This document shows, one piece after another, positions 28,792 to 38,842 of a stretch of DNA of 64,000 nt. The stretch comes from an uncultured Pelagibacteraceae bacterium (GTDB lineage: Bacteria > Pseudomonadota > Alphaproteobacteria > Pelagibacterales > Pelagibacteraceae): contig CACKZV010000001.1 in the NCBI GenBank assembly GCA_902604795.1, positions 101,748-165,747 on the forward strand. The letters run 5' to 3'. Both the position numbers and the translations under genes were made by a program. Numbering within the stretch: the stretch's first letter is position 1; every line of letters starts with the position of its first letter. The notes below the pieces were generated by a model. That model was not told the DNA's origin, ran no database searches, and saw nothing but the letters and a program-made list of their open reading frames with translations.

Positions 28792-28820
28792 TTGACTTAT
28801 AAAATGTGATATATTATATT
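28792..28820 (+). promoter_or_regulatory. Sigma70-type promoter of the tyrosine recombinase gene
   Basis: TTGACT (28792-28797), 17 bp spacer, TATATT (28815-28820). Confidence 0.6.
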
Positions 28821-28845
28821 TCCGATAATTAATGGTTATCGGAAA
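28819..28845. repeat. Perfect inverted repeat TTTCCGATAA-ttaatgg-TTATCGGAAA next to the recombinase start codon
   Basis: 10-bp arms, 7-bp spacer, 2 nt upstream of ATG 28848. Confidence 0.9.
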
Positions 28846-28847
28846 AA

Positions 28848-29768
28848 ATGACAGAAGTTATCACAGATCTAAAAAAACTTGAATTAGAAACATTAAAAAA
28901 TTTAAAAAGTTCAAAATCAATTAATACAATAAAAGCTTACGAATCAGATTTCAAAGATTTTACAGTTTTTTGTTTGAAAAATGGTCTTCAACATTTGCCT
29001 ACAGAACCGAAAGTAGTCTCTATATATTTGACACAAATGTCTAAAACTTGCAAATTTAGTACACTTAAAAGAAGAATAGCTTCAATAAAAGTAATTCATA
29101 AAATTAAAGGACACTATCTAGATTCAAAACATCCTATAATTATGGAAAATTTATTAGGAATAAAAAGAATTAATGGATCTTATCAAACATCAAAAAAACC
29201 GTTATTAATCAATGATTTAAAAATACTAATTAAAGCAATAGATGATGATAGCATTAATTATAATAAAAAAATTAGAAATAAATCATTATTGTTATTGGGG
29301 TTTTCTGGTGGCTTTAGGAGATCTGAGCTTGTTAATCTTAATTATGATGATCTTGATTTTGTTAATGAAGGATTAAAAATATTCATTAAGAGATCAAAAA
29401 CTGATCAATCTGGAGAAGGGACAATTAAAGCTATACCCTATTTTGAAAATAAGCAATTTTGCCCTGTTACTAATTTAAAAAACTGGATTAAGCATGCAAA
29501 TATATCAAGGGGTAAAATTTACAATATCTCAGACAAATCTGTATCACTAATAATTAAGAAGTATGCATTAATTGCAAATTATGACCCCAAAAAATATGGA
29601 GGTCATAGCCTTAGATCAGGTTTTGCTACTTCAGCAGCAGAAGCGGGAGCAGAAGAACGACATATCATGGCAATGACAGGGCATAAAACCACACAAATGG
29701 TAAGAAGATATATAAATGAAGCTAACTTATTTAAGAATAACGCATTAAATAAAATAAAATCTAATTAA
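28848..29768 (+). CDS. Tyrosine-type site-specific recombinase/integrase
   Basis: N-terminal SAM-like domain (SINTIKAYESDFKDFTVFCLKNG); GGFRRSELVNLNYDDLDF; GGHSLRSGFATSAAEAGAEERHIMAMTGHKTTQMVRRYINEA with R...HxxR...H...Y. Confidence 0.95.
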   Translation: MTEVITDLKKLELETLKNLKSSKSINTIKAYESDFKDFTVFCLKNGLQHLPTEPKVVSIYLTQMSKTCKFSTLKRRIASIKVIHKIKGHYLDSKHPIIMENLLGIKRINGSYQTSKKPLLINDLKILIKAIDDDSINYNKKIRNKSLLLLGFSGGFRRSELVNLNYDDLDFVNEGLKIFIKRSKTDQSGEGTIKAIPYFENKQFCPVTNLKNWIKHANISRGKIYNISDKSVSLIIKKYALIANYDPKKYGGHSLRSGFATSAAEAGAEERHIMAMTGHKTTQMVRRYINEANLFKNNALNKIKSN

Positions 29769-30274
29769 TAATTTTTTATTATGTTTTTTACCTGTAAGTC
29801 TAACGATAAGTTATTTTTATAAAAGAATTTAACTTTACTTTTTTCAGATGCAATTTTATCCGTAGGTTTATCGCCAATAAAAAAACTTTTTTTAACGTTA
29901 ATTTTCCATTTGAGAATAGCTTTAGATAACATTCCATTATTAGGTTTTCTGTCAATTTTATTCATTCTATATTTAAGTTTTTTTGAAAATTGATAATATG
30001 GGCAATAAAAAATATCATCAATTTTTGCATTTTTTTTTCTTAACAAATCTTTTTTCATTTTATTATGAATTATGAGAAGATCATTTTCTGACATTAAATT
30101 TTTACCAATTGCTGCTTGATTGGTAATCAAAATAACAAGAAAATTATTATTATTTAAAACTTTAATAGCTTCGCAAGCACCATTCGTAAATATAAATTGT
30201 GAATAATCAGTGATGTAACCTTTTTCAACATTTATAACGCCGTCACGATCAAAAAAAAAGGTTTTTCTAAACAT
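29765..30274 (-). CDS. HAD-IIIA phosphatase, GmhB-like (heptose 1,7-bisphosphate phosphatase family)
   Basis: FFDRDGVINVEKGYITDYSQFIF; LITNQAAIGKNLMSENDL; DRKPNNGML; FIGDKPTDKIASEKSKVK. Confidence 0.85.
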   Translation of the reverse strand: MFRKTFFFDRDGVINVEKGYITDYSQFIFTNGACEAIKVLNNNNFLVILITNQAAIGKNLMSENDLLIIHNKMKKDLLRKKNAKIDDIFYCPYYQFSKKLKYRMNKIDRKPNNGMLSKAILKWKINVKKSFFIGDKPTDKIASEKSKVKFFYKNNLSLDLQVKNIIKNY

Positions 30275-30291
30275 AAATATTTAAGGTAAAT

Positions 30292-31317
30292 TTATATATT
30301 TCTGTTTATTTTATTCAAACTTTTTTTAAAGTCAGAATTTAAAAAGGAAAATTTAAGATTCATATTGCTATACCACTCAGAAAAACTAATTTTTTGATGA
30401 TGATAGTCATTTATATTTTCTATATCAAAATTAAATAAATTATATGAGGGAATATTACAAAAATCAGATAAGTGTGTTAAGATTCCATGAGAACCAATAT
30501 TTAGTTTGGATAGACTAATTATATGAAAAAAATTTACGGAGTCTAAATTTTTCAAATATATAATTTTTTTCTTTTTTATCTGATTAAATTGAAATTTTGA
30601 TACATCAATACAGGAAAATTCTTTTTCAAAAAAATCTACATAATTTTTGGTATTTTGATTGATTTCTTTGTCTGAGCAGAACAAAATAAATTCATATTTT
30701 CTCAAAATTAAGTCAAAAAAATCAACAATATTTGCCTTACTCCATCCTAATTTTGCAAAAAAATTATATTTAAATTGAAAAAAAACATAATTTTTGGGTA
30801 ATAACTTTTTAAATTGATTATTTATACTGGGTAATTTTATAGATGAATAATCAAATAAAAATTCAGTTTTTTTATCAATTAATTCTAATTGTAAATTGCA
30901 ATAATTATTTATATTAATTTTATTTCTATAAATTACTCTATATTTATAAAGAAATTTTCTAAGAAAGTTAGGTGGCCTTAATCTCTTTTTACCATCGTAA
31001 ACAATTGCGTAAAACTTTGTTTTTCTAAAAAAATAAGGCAGAAAAAAAAAGAAATTTTTTGGTGAAAGAATGTATACAGAATCATATTTATTTATTAAAA
31101 TATTTATGAAAATTGATATTTTGTTCATTATAGTTAGGTTAAAATTAGTTTTTTTTAACTTCACACCACTAAAAAGAAATGAAAAATCATAATTATATTC
31201 TGATAAATAAATGGTTACTTTACTTTTGCTATTTAATAAGTTCGCAATTAATTTGAATGAAGCAAATAAATCACCTGCTCTATCATTTTTAAGTATTAGA
31301 ATTCTGTTATAATTCAT
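30292..31317 (-). CDS. Glycosyltransferase family 9-like protein
   Basis: RILILKNDRAGDLFASFKLIANLL start; SLSKLNIGSHGILTHLSDFCNIPSYNLF. Confidence 0.65.
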   Translation of the reverse strand: MNYNRILILKNDRAGDLFASFKLIANLLNSKSKVTIYLSEYNYDFSFLFSGVKLKKTNFNLTIMNKISIFINILINKYDSVYILSPKNFFFFLPYFFRKTKFYAIVYDGKKRLRPPNFLRKFLYKYRVIYRNKININNYCNLQLELIDKKTEFLFDYSSIKLPSINNQFKKLLPKNYVFFQFKYNFFAKLGWSKANIVDFFDLILRKYEFILFCSDKEINQNTKNYVDFFEKEFSCIDVSKFQFNQIKKKKIIYLKNLDSVNFFHIISLSKLNIGSHGILTHLSDFCNIPSYNLFNFDIENINDYHHQKISFSEWYSNMNLKFSFLNSDFKKSLNKINRNI

Positions 31318-31320
31318 AAA

Positions 31321-32304
31321 TTATTTTTTTAAAATTTTCATTAGATTTTTTGATGCATTTAACCAAGTATTCTGTCCTCTTTTTTTCATTAAATTATTTC
31401 TAATTTCATTCCATAAAACTTTATTTTCATAAAGTTCAATTATATTTTTTGAAAAATCATATTTATTTTTTGATATTAATCCTGTTATTCCATGATCAAC
31501 TCTTTCAGAAAGAGAACCAATACCCATTGTTACAATTGGTAAATTTAATTCTGAAGCTTCCATGGCTGCAATACAAAAAAGTTCAGCTTTATGACCGGGT
31601 AGAATTACCATTCTAGATTTTTTAATTTCATTTATATATTTTTTTTTTTCTAATAATTTACGATTAAAAATGTTAAATTTTTTTAAATTTAACGATATTG
31701 GTGTAATAAATAATTTTGATTTATTTCTTATTTTAAAAACATTATTTTTCCAAATATCAATAAGTATATCTAAGTTTCTATCTTGTCTTGATGTAAAAAA
31801 AGCATGATCATTGTTAATTTTAAATTTTTTAAGTGGTTTGTTAAAAATATCATCTACTGCATAATTTAATGTTTGATAACCAAACAAAGAAAACAGTTTA
31901 GACATTTTTTTCTTATGATACTTTCCTAGAAAAATATATTTTGGTCTATTTTTAAAGTAAGAAAATAACTGTTTTTTTCTGAAAGCCTTTTCTAAAGATA
32001 ATATGCTATGCGATAAAACAAATTTTTTTTTGCTGTTGAATTTACTTAATATATGATTATCGTTATTTGATATAACTATATCAAAACTATTAGTATAATT
32101 CTTAATTCTATCTAAATTTAACCAGCTATATTTGTGTTTATTGATTTCATATTTTGAATTATTAAATACAACGACATCATTTCCAAATTCTGATATTTTT
32201 TGTGATAAATTGATTATAGAAGACTCACTCCCTCTTATTTTAAAGTTATTTAAATCTTTAAATGAATATTCTAATTTTGTCGTATCAACAAAACAAATTT
32301 TCAT
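31321..32304 (-). CDS. Glycosyltransferase (GT4-like)
   Basis: IRGSESSIINLSQKI; AELFCIAAMEASELNLPIVTMGIGSLSERVDHGITGLISK. Confidence 0.8.
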   Translation of the reverse strand: MKICFVDTTKLEYSFKDLNNFKIRGSESSIINLSQKISEFGNDVVVFNNSKYEINKHKYSWLNLDRIKNYTNSFDIVISNNDNHILSKFNSKKKFVLSHSILSLEKAFRKKQLFSYFKNRPKYIFLGKYHKKKMSKLFSLFGYQTLNYAVDDIFNKPLKKFKINNDHAFFTSRQDRNLDILIDIWKNNVFKIRNKSKLFITPISLNLKKFNIFNRKLLEKKKYINEIKKSRMVILPGHKAELFCIAAMEASELNLPIVTMGIGSLSERVDHGITGLISKNKYDFSKNIIELYENKVLWNEIRNNLMKKRGQNTWLNASKNLMKILKK

Positions 32305-32305
32305 T

Positions 32306-34414
32306 TTATGTTTTATCCCAAAAAAATTTTGAATTTAATCCATATGTTCTCTCTATTATAAATCTTGCTACTAAATTTGAATTAAAATATTTGTGATATT
32401 TAGAGTGTCCTTTTTTTGCTATTTTTCTCCATCTTTTATCATCTTTACTGTATTTTAATATTTTATTTGCAAGATCATTAATGTTTTCATAAAAAATCAT
32501 TTCATCATCATTAAAAAAATCACTAAATTTTGTATCTTTATGTATGAATGTTAAAAGACCATTACCCATTAACTGCGCGATTCTATCACTGCTATAATAC
32601 TTTAATGGTTTTCCTCTACTTAAATTCAATGCCATCTTTGAATTTGATAATTTTTCCAAAAATTCATTGCCCCAAACTGGTTGGATACCAAACATTCCAT
32701 AAATATCATATTTAATACCTGATGTTTTTTTTTTAAGTTTTGAAATAAGGAGCTCTCTTTCATCATTTTTACCTGGTCTTAAACTACCTCTGTGAACACC
32801 GTGACTTATGGCATAAAATAAATCATAATAATGATTTTTATTGAAATTTTCTAAATAATCCAAAGATTTGTCGCAAGGATTTGGCATATAAAAAGGATTC
32901 TTAATTTTAAAATCAAGTACATCGGGTGATGTTGTAATAAATGATGCATCACAACTTAAATTTTTATCTAGTAATCTATCTTTATTTTTTAAATAATCTG
33001 GACCATTTTTTGAAATAGGATCTAAAAACCATTGACATATTTTTAAATTAGAAAACTTTTCTTTTGCATCAAATAAAACTTCAGTTTTCACTCTATCCGC
33101 ATGTCCAAGAATGACCATATCAGGTACAAAATTTTCAATTGTGCTCTTTACTAATTTATTTAGATATTTGGTACCAGAGGGATCACTTATTGTTTTAGTG
33201 TAACTAATTAAATCCCTATCTGATAAGCTAAGTACATTGTGTCCCTCTCTTATAAAGCCGTTATTAATTCTTATGCCTGTGTTATATTGAAGTCTTCCAA
33301 AGTATCGGAAATTAAAATTTGTGATATGTAAAATTTTTAATTTAGTATTTTTCTTTATATTAAAGGTTGATTTATCTATTATTTTATCTCTGATCTTATC
33401 AATTATCTTTGATACATATTCATGTGAGAGATAAAAAGACTTATAGTTAAGTCTTTGAACTTTTTTTCTTAATTTGTCATTAATTATAAGTTTTTTAATT
33501 AATTTATATAATAAATTTGAATCTAGTAGTTTTAATATTATAGGATGTTGTGTAGTTTCTGTTAACCCACCTTTATTTGTAATAATGGTAGCACATCCTA
33601 AGCTACATGCCTCAAGACTGGTTCTACCGAAAGGTTCTTCCCATCTAGAGCATGCAACAGATATACTTGATTTTTTAAGTAGATTTAAAACAAAGTTATT
33701 ATCTTTAAAGCTAAATAATTTTAAATTCTTATGTTTAAAAATAATTTTTTCTCTTGGCTCGTCCCCTACTACAATTGATTTCCAGTTAGGAAATTCATCA
33801 AGTATTTTTATAATCGACTCACCAAATACATCATAACCTTTTGCAGAATTAAGTTTACCAATAAACGTAATAATATTCTTTTTTGAGTTTAAATTTACAT
33901 TAATTTTTTTAGTTGATTGAAAGCATATTCCGAATTTTGAATTAAAATTATTTTCATTTATTTTTGAGAAAAATTTGTTTTTTGTCCACTTACTATTGAA
34001 GAATATATATTCACATTTATTTAATAATTGCATACGCTCTTTAACGCTTTTAGAACCTGATATATTTAATGGGTTATTATGAAAGTACAGAATAATTTTA
34101 GAATTTATTTTTTCGCATATTTCATTTACATAGTTTGGCCTATTATGAATTTCAATAATGTCTGGTTCTTGATTTTTTTGTAAATTAATAAATTTTGATA
34201 AATATTTTTTATTATTACTTGATAAAAAACTTTTATCTATTGAAATATTTTTATAATTTTTTGATAAGAACTTTTTACTTTTTGTGTTACCCCAAATAGT
34301 GATATTATTCTTAAACTTTGAATATTTATATAATTTTGAAACATGTATAGAAACTGCACCAGAAAACCTAGGTGAATAATCTTCCTTATATGGTAGTAAT
34401 GTTGCAATTTTCAT
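32306..34414 (-). CDS. Two-domain glycosyltransferase: N-terminal GT4-like, C-terminal CgeB-like
   Basis: 702 aa; EEPFGRTSLEACSLGCATIITNKGGLTETT in the N half; GMFGIQPVWGNEFLEKLSNSKMALNLSRGKPLKYYSSDRIAQLMGNGLLTFI in the C half. Confidence 0.8.
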   Translation of the reverse strand: MKIATLLPYKEDYSPRFSGAVSIHVSKLYKYSKFKNNITIWGNTKSKKFLSKNYKNISIDKSFLSSNNKKYLSKFINLQKNQEPDIIEIHNRPNYVNEICEKINSKIILYFHNNPLNISGSKSVKERMQLLNKCEYIFFNSKWTKNKFFSKINENNFNSKFGICFQSTKKINVNLNSKKNIITFIGKLNSAKGYDVFGESIIKILDEFPNWKSIVVGDEPREKIIFKHKNLKLFSFKDNNFVLNLLKKSSISVACSRWEEPFGRTSLEACSLGCATIITNKGGLTETTQHPIILKLLDSNLLYKLIKKLIINDKLRKKVQRLNYKSFYLSHEYVSKIIDKIRDKIIDKSTFNIKKNTKLKILHITNFNFRYFGRLQYNTGIRINNGFIREGHNVLSLSDRDLISYTKTISDPSGTKYLNKLVKSTIENFVPDMVILGHADRVKTEVLFDAKEKFSNLKICQWFLDPISKNGPDYLKNKDRLLDKNLSCDASFITTSPDVLDFKIKNPFYMPNPCDKSLDYLENFNKNHYYDLFYAISHGVHRGSLRPGKNDERELLISKLKKKTSGIKYDIYGMFGIQPVWGNEFLEKLSNSKMALNLSRGKPLKYYSSDRIAQLMGNGLLTFIHKDTKFSDFFNDDEMIFYENINDLANKILKYSKDDKRWRKIAKKGHSKYHKYFNSNLVARFIIERTYGLNSKFFWDKT

Positions 34415-34670
34415 TTTTTTTTATGAATTTATTTTTCAGATATTTTCTTAATTTATAATTTTTTTTAAATTTATATTCCTCCTTCATTGCTAGGCTTTTT
34501 GTACAGTATTTTTTTTTAAATATTAATTTCCATTTGTTTCCTTTTGTGAATTTGGCACCTTTTGAAGCATTATGTAAATTCAATCTTTTTCTAATATTAT
34601 TAGTATATCCTACGTAAGTAATAAATCTATTTAATCGCTTAGTTATTATTAAATAAACATAAAATTTCAT
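34386..34670 (-). CDS. GIY-YIG domain protein
   Basis: YVYLIITKRLNRFITYVGYTNNIRKRLNLHNASKGAKFTKGNKWKLIFKK. Confidence 0.88.
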   Translation of the reverse strand: MKFYVYLIITKRLNRFITYVGYTNNIRKRLNLHNASKGAKFTKGNKWKLIFKKKYCTKSLAMKEEYKFKKNYKLRKYLKNKFIKKNENCNITTI

Positions 34671-34736
34671 GAAATTTTCTTCAAATCTATTGATAAATAA
34701 TTATAAGCTATTAAGCAATTTAATAATATTAAAAAT

Positions 34737-35723
34737 ATGTTTAATAGAAAATATAATAAGCAAAATAAATTTAAAAGATTTTTACTAAAGTTGTTAAATG
34801 TTTACGCTTATGAAAGAGAAACATTGAATATAGTTAATCCTGATTATAAAGGAAAAAATGGGAATATTGTTAAATTTAATGATAAGTCATTTAATTTTTC
34901 TTTAGGATATTTGGATTTATCGAGAAAAGTTAGAAAGCTAGATATATTCTTTAGATATGCTCCAAATTCGAGTTTATATAATTCTTCTGGCAATTGGAAA
35001 AGAATTGTTCCAGAAATTAACAAAGAGCAATTAATATATACTTGTATAGTTAGTCTTAAAGACTCAATTTTAAATTTTTTAAAAAATAATAAATTAGATA
35101 TTTCCTTACATTTAATTTCAGACAACTCATCCTCAAAAATTGATGATAATTTAAAAAAAATTTTGGAAAATCAAAAATTTAAAATTTTTTCATATAAGTC
35201 TAAAATTGAAGGAAATAGAGGTTCATATTTAGAATGCTGTGATCAAGCTGAAAATGCAGAAGATTTAATTTTTTTTATAGAAGATGACTATTTATTTGAA
35301 CCAAATTGTATTGAAGAGGTTCTTATAACATTTTCAAGACTATCCAGTATTTTAAAAGAAGATTTAATTATTTGTCCTACAGATTACAGTTTTTTTTATG
35401 ACTCGCTATATACAACAAAATTATTTATTGGAAAAAACTATAGATGGAGAATAGTTGCGGAGACTTTATTAACATTTATGTTTTCAAAAGAAGTATATAA
35501 AAAAAATAAAAAATTAATTAGACAAGTTGGAGAAGTTATCAATGAGCCTTTTGAAAAACCTTTACATAAATTATATAAAACAAACACATGTTTGGCTCCT
35601 GTAAATACTCTATCATATCATATCTCTAGAGGAGTACCTTCTATAAATGAAGACTGGATAACACTGTGGAATAGAAACTTTGACAAATATAAAAGTATTC
35701 TAACCAGCAATGACAGCCAATAA
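34737..35723 (+). CDS. Putative glycosyltransferase (GT-A-like)
   Basis: [57 protein letters not shown] DxD-type region. Confidence 0.65.
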   Translation: MFNRKYNKQNKFKRFLLKLLNVYAYERETLNIVNPDYKGKNGNIVKFNDKSFNFSLGYLDLSRKVRKLDIFFRYAPNSSLYNSSGNWKRIVPEINKEQLIYTCIVSLKDSILNFLKNNKLDISLHLISDNSSSKIDDNLKKILENQKFKIFSYKSKIEGNRGSYLECCDQAENAEDLIFFIEDDYLFEPNCIEEVLITFSRLSSILKEDLIICPTDYSFFYDSLYTTKLFIGKNYRWRIVAETLLTFMFSKEVYKKNKKLIRQVGEVINEPFEKPLHKLYKTNTCLAPVNTLSYHISRGVPSINEDWITLWNRNFDKYKSILTSNDSQ

Positions 35724-37805
35724 CAATAATGCTACAATATTAGTTATTTTTATCATTGGGTTTACAGCTGGGCCTGCTGTATCTTTGTAAGGATCCCCTA
35801 CTGTATCACCAGTAACAGCAGCTTTATGCGCTTCTGAACCTTTACCTCCAAATTTTCCATCTTCAATATATTTTTTTGCGTTATCCCAAGCTCCACCACC
35901 TGCTGTCATAGAAACAGCAACAAACAAACCTGTAATGATAACTCCTAATAACATTGCACCTACAGCAGATAAAGCAGCAACTTGACCACCTATAAAGTAA
36001 ATTATTATGTAAAGAACTATAGGAGATAAAACTGGCAATAATGATGGAATTATCATTTCTTTTATTGCTGCTTTTGTCAATAAATCTACTAGTCTACCAT
36101 AATCTGGTTTAGCCTTGCGTTTCATAATACCTGGTATCTTTTTGAACTGTCTTCTTACCTCAATAACTACAGCACCTCCTGCTCTACCTACCGCTTGCAT
36201 GCCCATTGATCCAAATAAATATGGAAGCATTCCACCAATTAGCAATCCAACAACAACGAATGGATTTGATAAATCAAATGTAACTATAATTCCCTCTAAA
36301 TTAGAACCAGCAACTTTAGAAAAATGTTTAATATCCTCTGTGTAGGCTGCAAATAAAACTAAGGCTCCAAGTCCAGCTGACCCGATTGCATAACCTTTTG
36401 TCACTGCCTTTGTTGTATTTCCAACTGCATCTAATGCATCAGTAGTTTTTCTAACGTTTTTTGGAAGATTAGACATTTCTGCAATTCCACCTGCATTGTC
36501 AGTAACCGGACCATATGCATCTAAAGCTACAACCATACCAGCAAGTGCAAGCATTGTGGTAACTGCAATTGCAATACCATATAAACCTGCAATATGATTA
36601 GTTAATAAAATTCCACCAACTATAATTAATGCAGGAATAGCAGTTGCTTCCATTGAAACTGCCAATCCTTGAATGACATTCGTTCCATGGCCTGTAGTTG
36701 AAGATTGAGCTACACTTTTAACTGGTCTATAGTCTGTGCCTGTATAGTATTCTGTAATCCATATAATTAATCCTGTAATAACAAGTCCTATTATTCCACA
36801 GAAATATAAGCTTAATCCAGTAAATGATTTTTCGTTTACAATATACTCGGTCGTGAAACCAATTACATATTTAGTAATTGGATACAAGATAATTAGAGAA
36901 CTTATAGCAGTTATCACAAATCCTTTATACATTGCCTTCATTATATTCTTATCACTCCCAAGAGTTACAAAAAAAGTTCCTAAAATAGATGTAAGTATGC
37001 ATGCACCACCAATTGCTAACGGATAAATCATCATGCTGAAATCACCGATAAAAAAAATCGACGAAAGAACCATTGTAGCAACAATTGTTACAGCATAAGT
37101 TTCAAATAAATCAGCTGCCATACCAGCACAATCTCCTACATTGTCACCAACATTGTCAGCGATTACGGCCGGGTTTCTAGGATCATCTTCAGGAATACCT
37201 GCTTCTACTTTTCCTACTAAATCGGCGCCAACATCTGCACCTTTTGTAAAAATTCCACCACCTAATCTTGCAAAAATTGATATTAGAGACGCACCAAAAC
37301 CAAGTGCAACTAAAGCATTAACTATTTCTCTTTCATCTATACCAATCTTAACAAGAAAATAATAGTAAACAGCAATTGACAATAAAGCTAATCCAGCAAC
37401 TAACATGCCAGTTACAGCTCCTGATTTAAAAGCAATTGACAAGCCTTTTGCCAGACTTTTTCTTGAAGCTTCAGCAGTTCTTACATTGGCTTGAACTGAA
37501 ACAAGCATACCAACATAACCAGCAATTCCAGATAATGCAGCTCCAATTAAATAACCCAGACCCACTAAAGGACTAAACGCAACAGAAATAATAATCAAAA
37601 CAACAACCCCAACAATTGCAATAGTTTTATATTGTCTGTTTAAATATGCACGAGCACCTACTTGAATAGCTGAAGCTATTTCAATCATTTTAGCATTACC
37701 AGAGCTTGAGTTTAAAATATTTCGACCTGTAAAAAAACCGTAAATGATTGATATAATTCCAGCTGCTATAATGTACAATAATATTGTTTCTGTTGTTGAG
37801 TTCAT
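35700..37805 (-). CDS. hppA: Membrane-bound proton-translocating pyrophosphatase
   Basis: [100 protein letters not shown]. Confidence 0.98.
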   Translation of the reverse strand: MNSTTETILLYIIAAGIISIIYGFFTGRNILNSSSGNAKMIEIASAIQVGARAYLNRQYKTIAIVGVVVLIIISVAFSPLVGLGYLIGAALSGIAGYVGMLVSVQANVRTAEASRKSLAKGLSIAFKSGAVTGMLVAGLALLSIAVYYYFLVKIGIDEREIVNALVALGFGASLISIFARLGGGIFTKGADVGADLVGKVEAGIPEDDPRNPAVIADNVGDNVGDCAGMAADLFETYAVTIVATMVLSSIFFIGDFSMMIYPLAIGGACILTSILGTFFVTLGSDKNIMKAMYKGFVITAISSLIILYPITKYVIGFTTEYIVNEKSFTGLSLYFCGIIGLVITGLIIWITEYYTGTDYRPVKSVAQSSTTGHGTNVIQGLAVSMEATAIPALIIVGGILLTNHIAGLYGIAIAVTTMLALAGMVVALDAYGPVTDNAGGIAEMSNLPKNVRKTTDALDAVGNTTKAVTKGYAIGSAGLGALVLFAAYTEDIKHFSKVAGSNLEGIIVTFDLSNPFVVVGLLIGGMLPYLFGSMGMQAVGRAGGAVVIEVRRQFKKIPGIMKRKAKPDYGRLVDLLTKAAIKEMIIPSLLPVLSPIVLYIIIYFIGGQVAALSAVGAMLLGVIITGLFVAVSMTAGGGAWDNAKKYIEDGKFGGKGSEAHKAAVTGDTVGDPYKDTAGPAVNPMIKITNIVALLLLAVIAG

Positions 37806-37879
37806 TGGATCCTTTATTAAATATATTTATGGGGTCAATGTAATACAAAAAATACTATAAAACGCAATGTTTAACTTAA

Positions 37880-38842
37880 TCAGAAATTGTGGGAATATCC
37901 CTCATTATATCTGTGTTTTAAAAGCTTTTTGTTAGAGATAATTTGATTACTTTTGATTTCTTTGGTTAAATTTCCTATTAAAGTCACCTTTTGATTCATT
38001 TGTTTAAACAATGATTTAATATATCTTCTATTGAATTTTGAGGAAGTAAATAGAATTTGATAATCATCTCCTTTAGAAATAAAGTTTATTTTATCTTTTT
38101 TCGTCTTTGCAAGATAAGTACTAAGTTTTGATGAAATAGGTATCTTTTTGAGATCTAATCTAAAATATAGTTTACTTGTATTAATTAATTTAGCTAAATC
38201 ACCAAATAGACCGTCTGATATATCAATTGATGAATTGGCAAATTTCATTAGTTTTGAACTAATTTTTGTAGGTAAATCTGGCATATAATATTTTTGAATA
38301 AAATATTTTCTTTGTTTAATGTTTTTTATAAATATCTTTTTTTTCAAAAGTAATAAACCCAAATAACTATCGCCGAGGTTTCCAGTCACATAAATATCAT
38401 CATTATTTTTACATTTATTTCTTTGGATTATTTTTTTTGAATAACCTAATGATATAATTGTAAAGATTGTTTTTTTTGATTTTGTTGTATCACCACCAGA
38501 TAATTTTATACCATACTTTTGTTGCTCTTCTTTTAAGCTTTTAGAAATAAGAATAAGATTTTTTTTTGAGAATGAGATATTATTTCCACTAGCTCCTATA
38601 AAAAAAAACTTAGGAATTACACCCTTGCAATATAAATCGGATATTGAGGATCTTATTATTTTTTTTATTACTAAATCAGGATTTCTAAAATTAAGAAAAT
38701 GAACACCCTCAACATAAGTATCTATTGAAACAACAACATTATTTTTTTTGTCGAAAAAAACATCATCATTTAATTTTAACGCTGATGGGTTTTTATAAGT
38801 TAATTTTTTAAAATATTTTTGGATTATAGCAAATTCATTCAT
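37880..38842 (-). CDS. thiL: Thiamine-monophosphate kinase
   Basis: VVSIDTYVEGVHFLN; SISDLYCKGVIPKFFFIGAS; SSIDISDGLFGDLAKLI. Confidence 0.93.
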   Translation of the reverse strand: MNEFAIIQKYFKKLTYKNPSALKLNDDVFFDKKNNVVVSIDTYVEGVHFLNFRNPDLVIKKIIRSSISDLYCKGVIPKFFFIGASGNNISFSKKNLILISKSLKEEQQKYGIKLSGGDTTKSKKTIFTIISLGYSKKIIQRNKCKNNDDIYVTGNLGDSYLGLLLLKKKIFIKNIKQRKYFIQKYYMPDLPTKISSKLMKFANSSIDISDGLFGDLAKLINTSKLYFRLDLKKIPISSKLSTYLAKTKKDKINFISKGDDYQILFTSSKFNRRYIKSLFKQMNQKVTLIGNLTKEIKSNQIISNKKLLKHRYNEGYSHNF

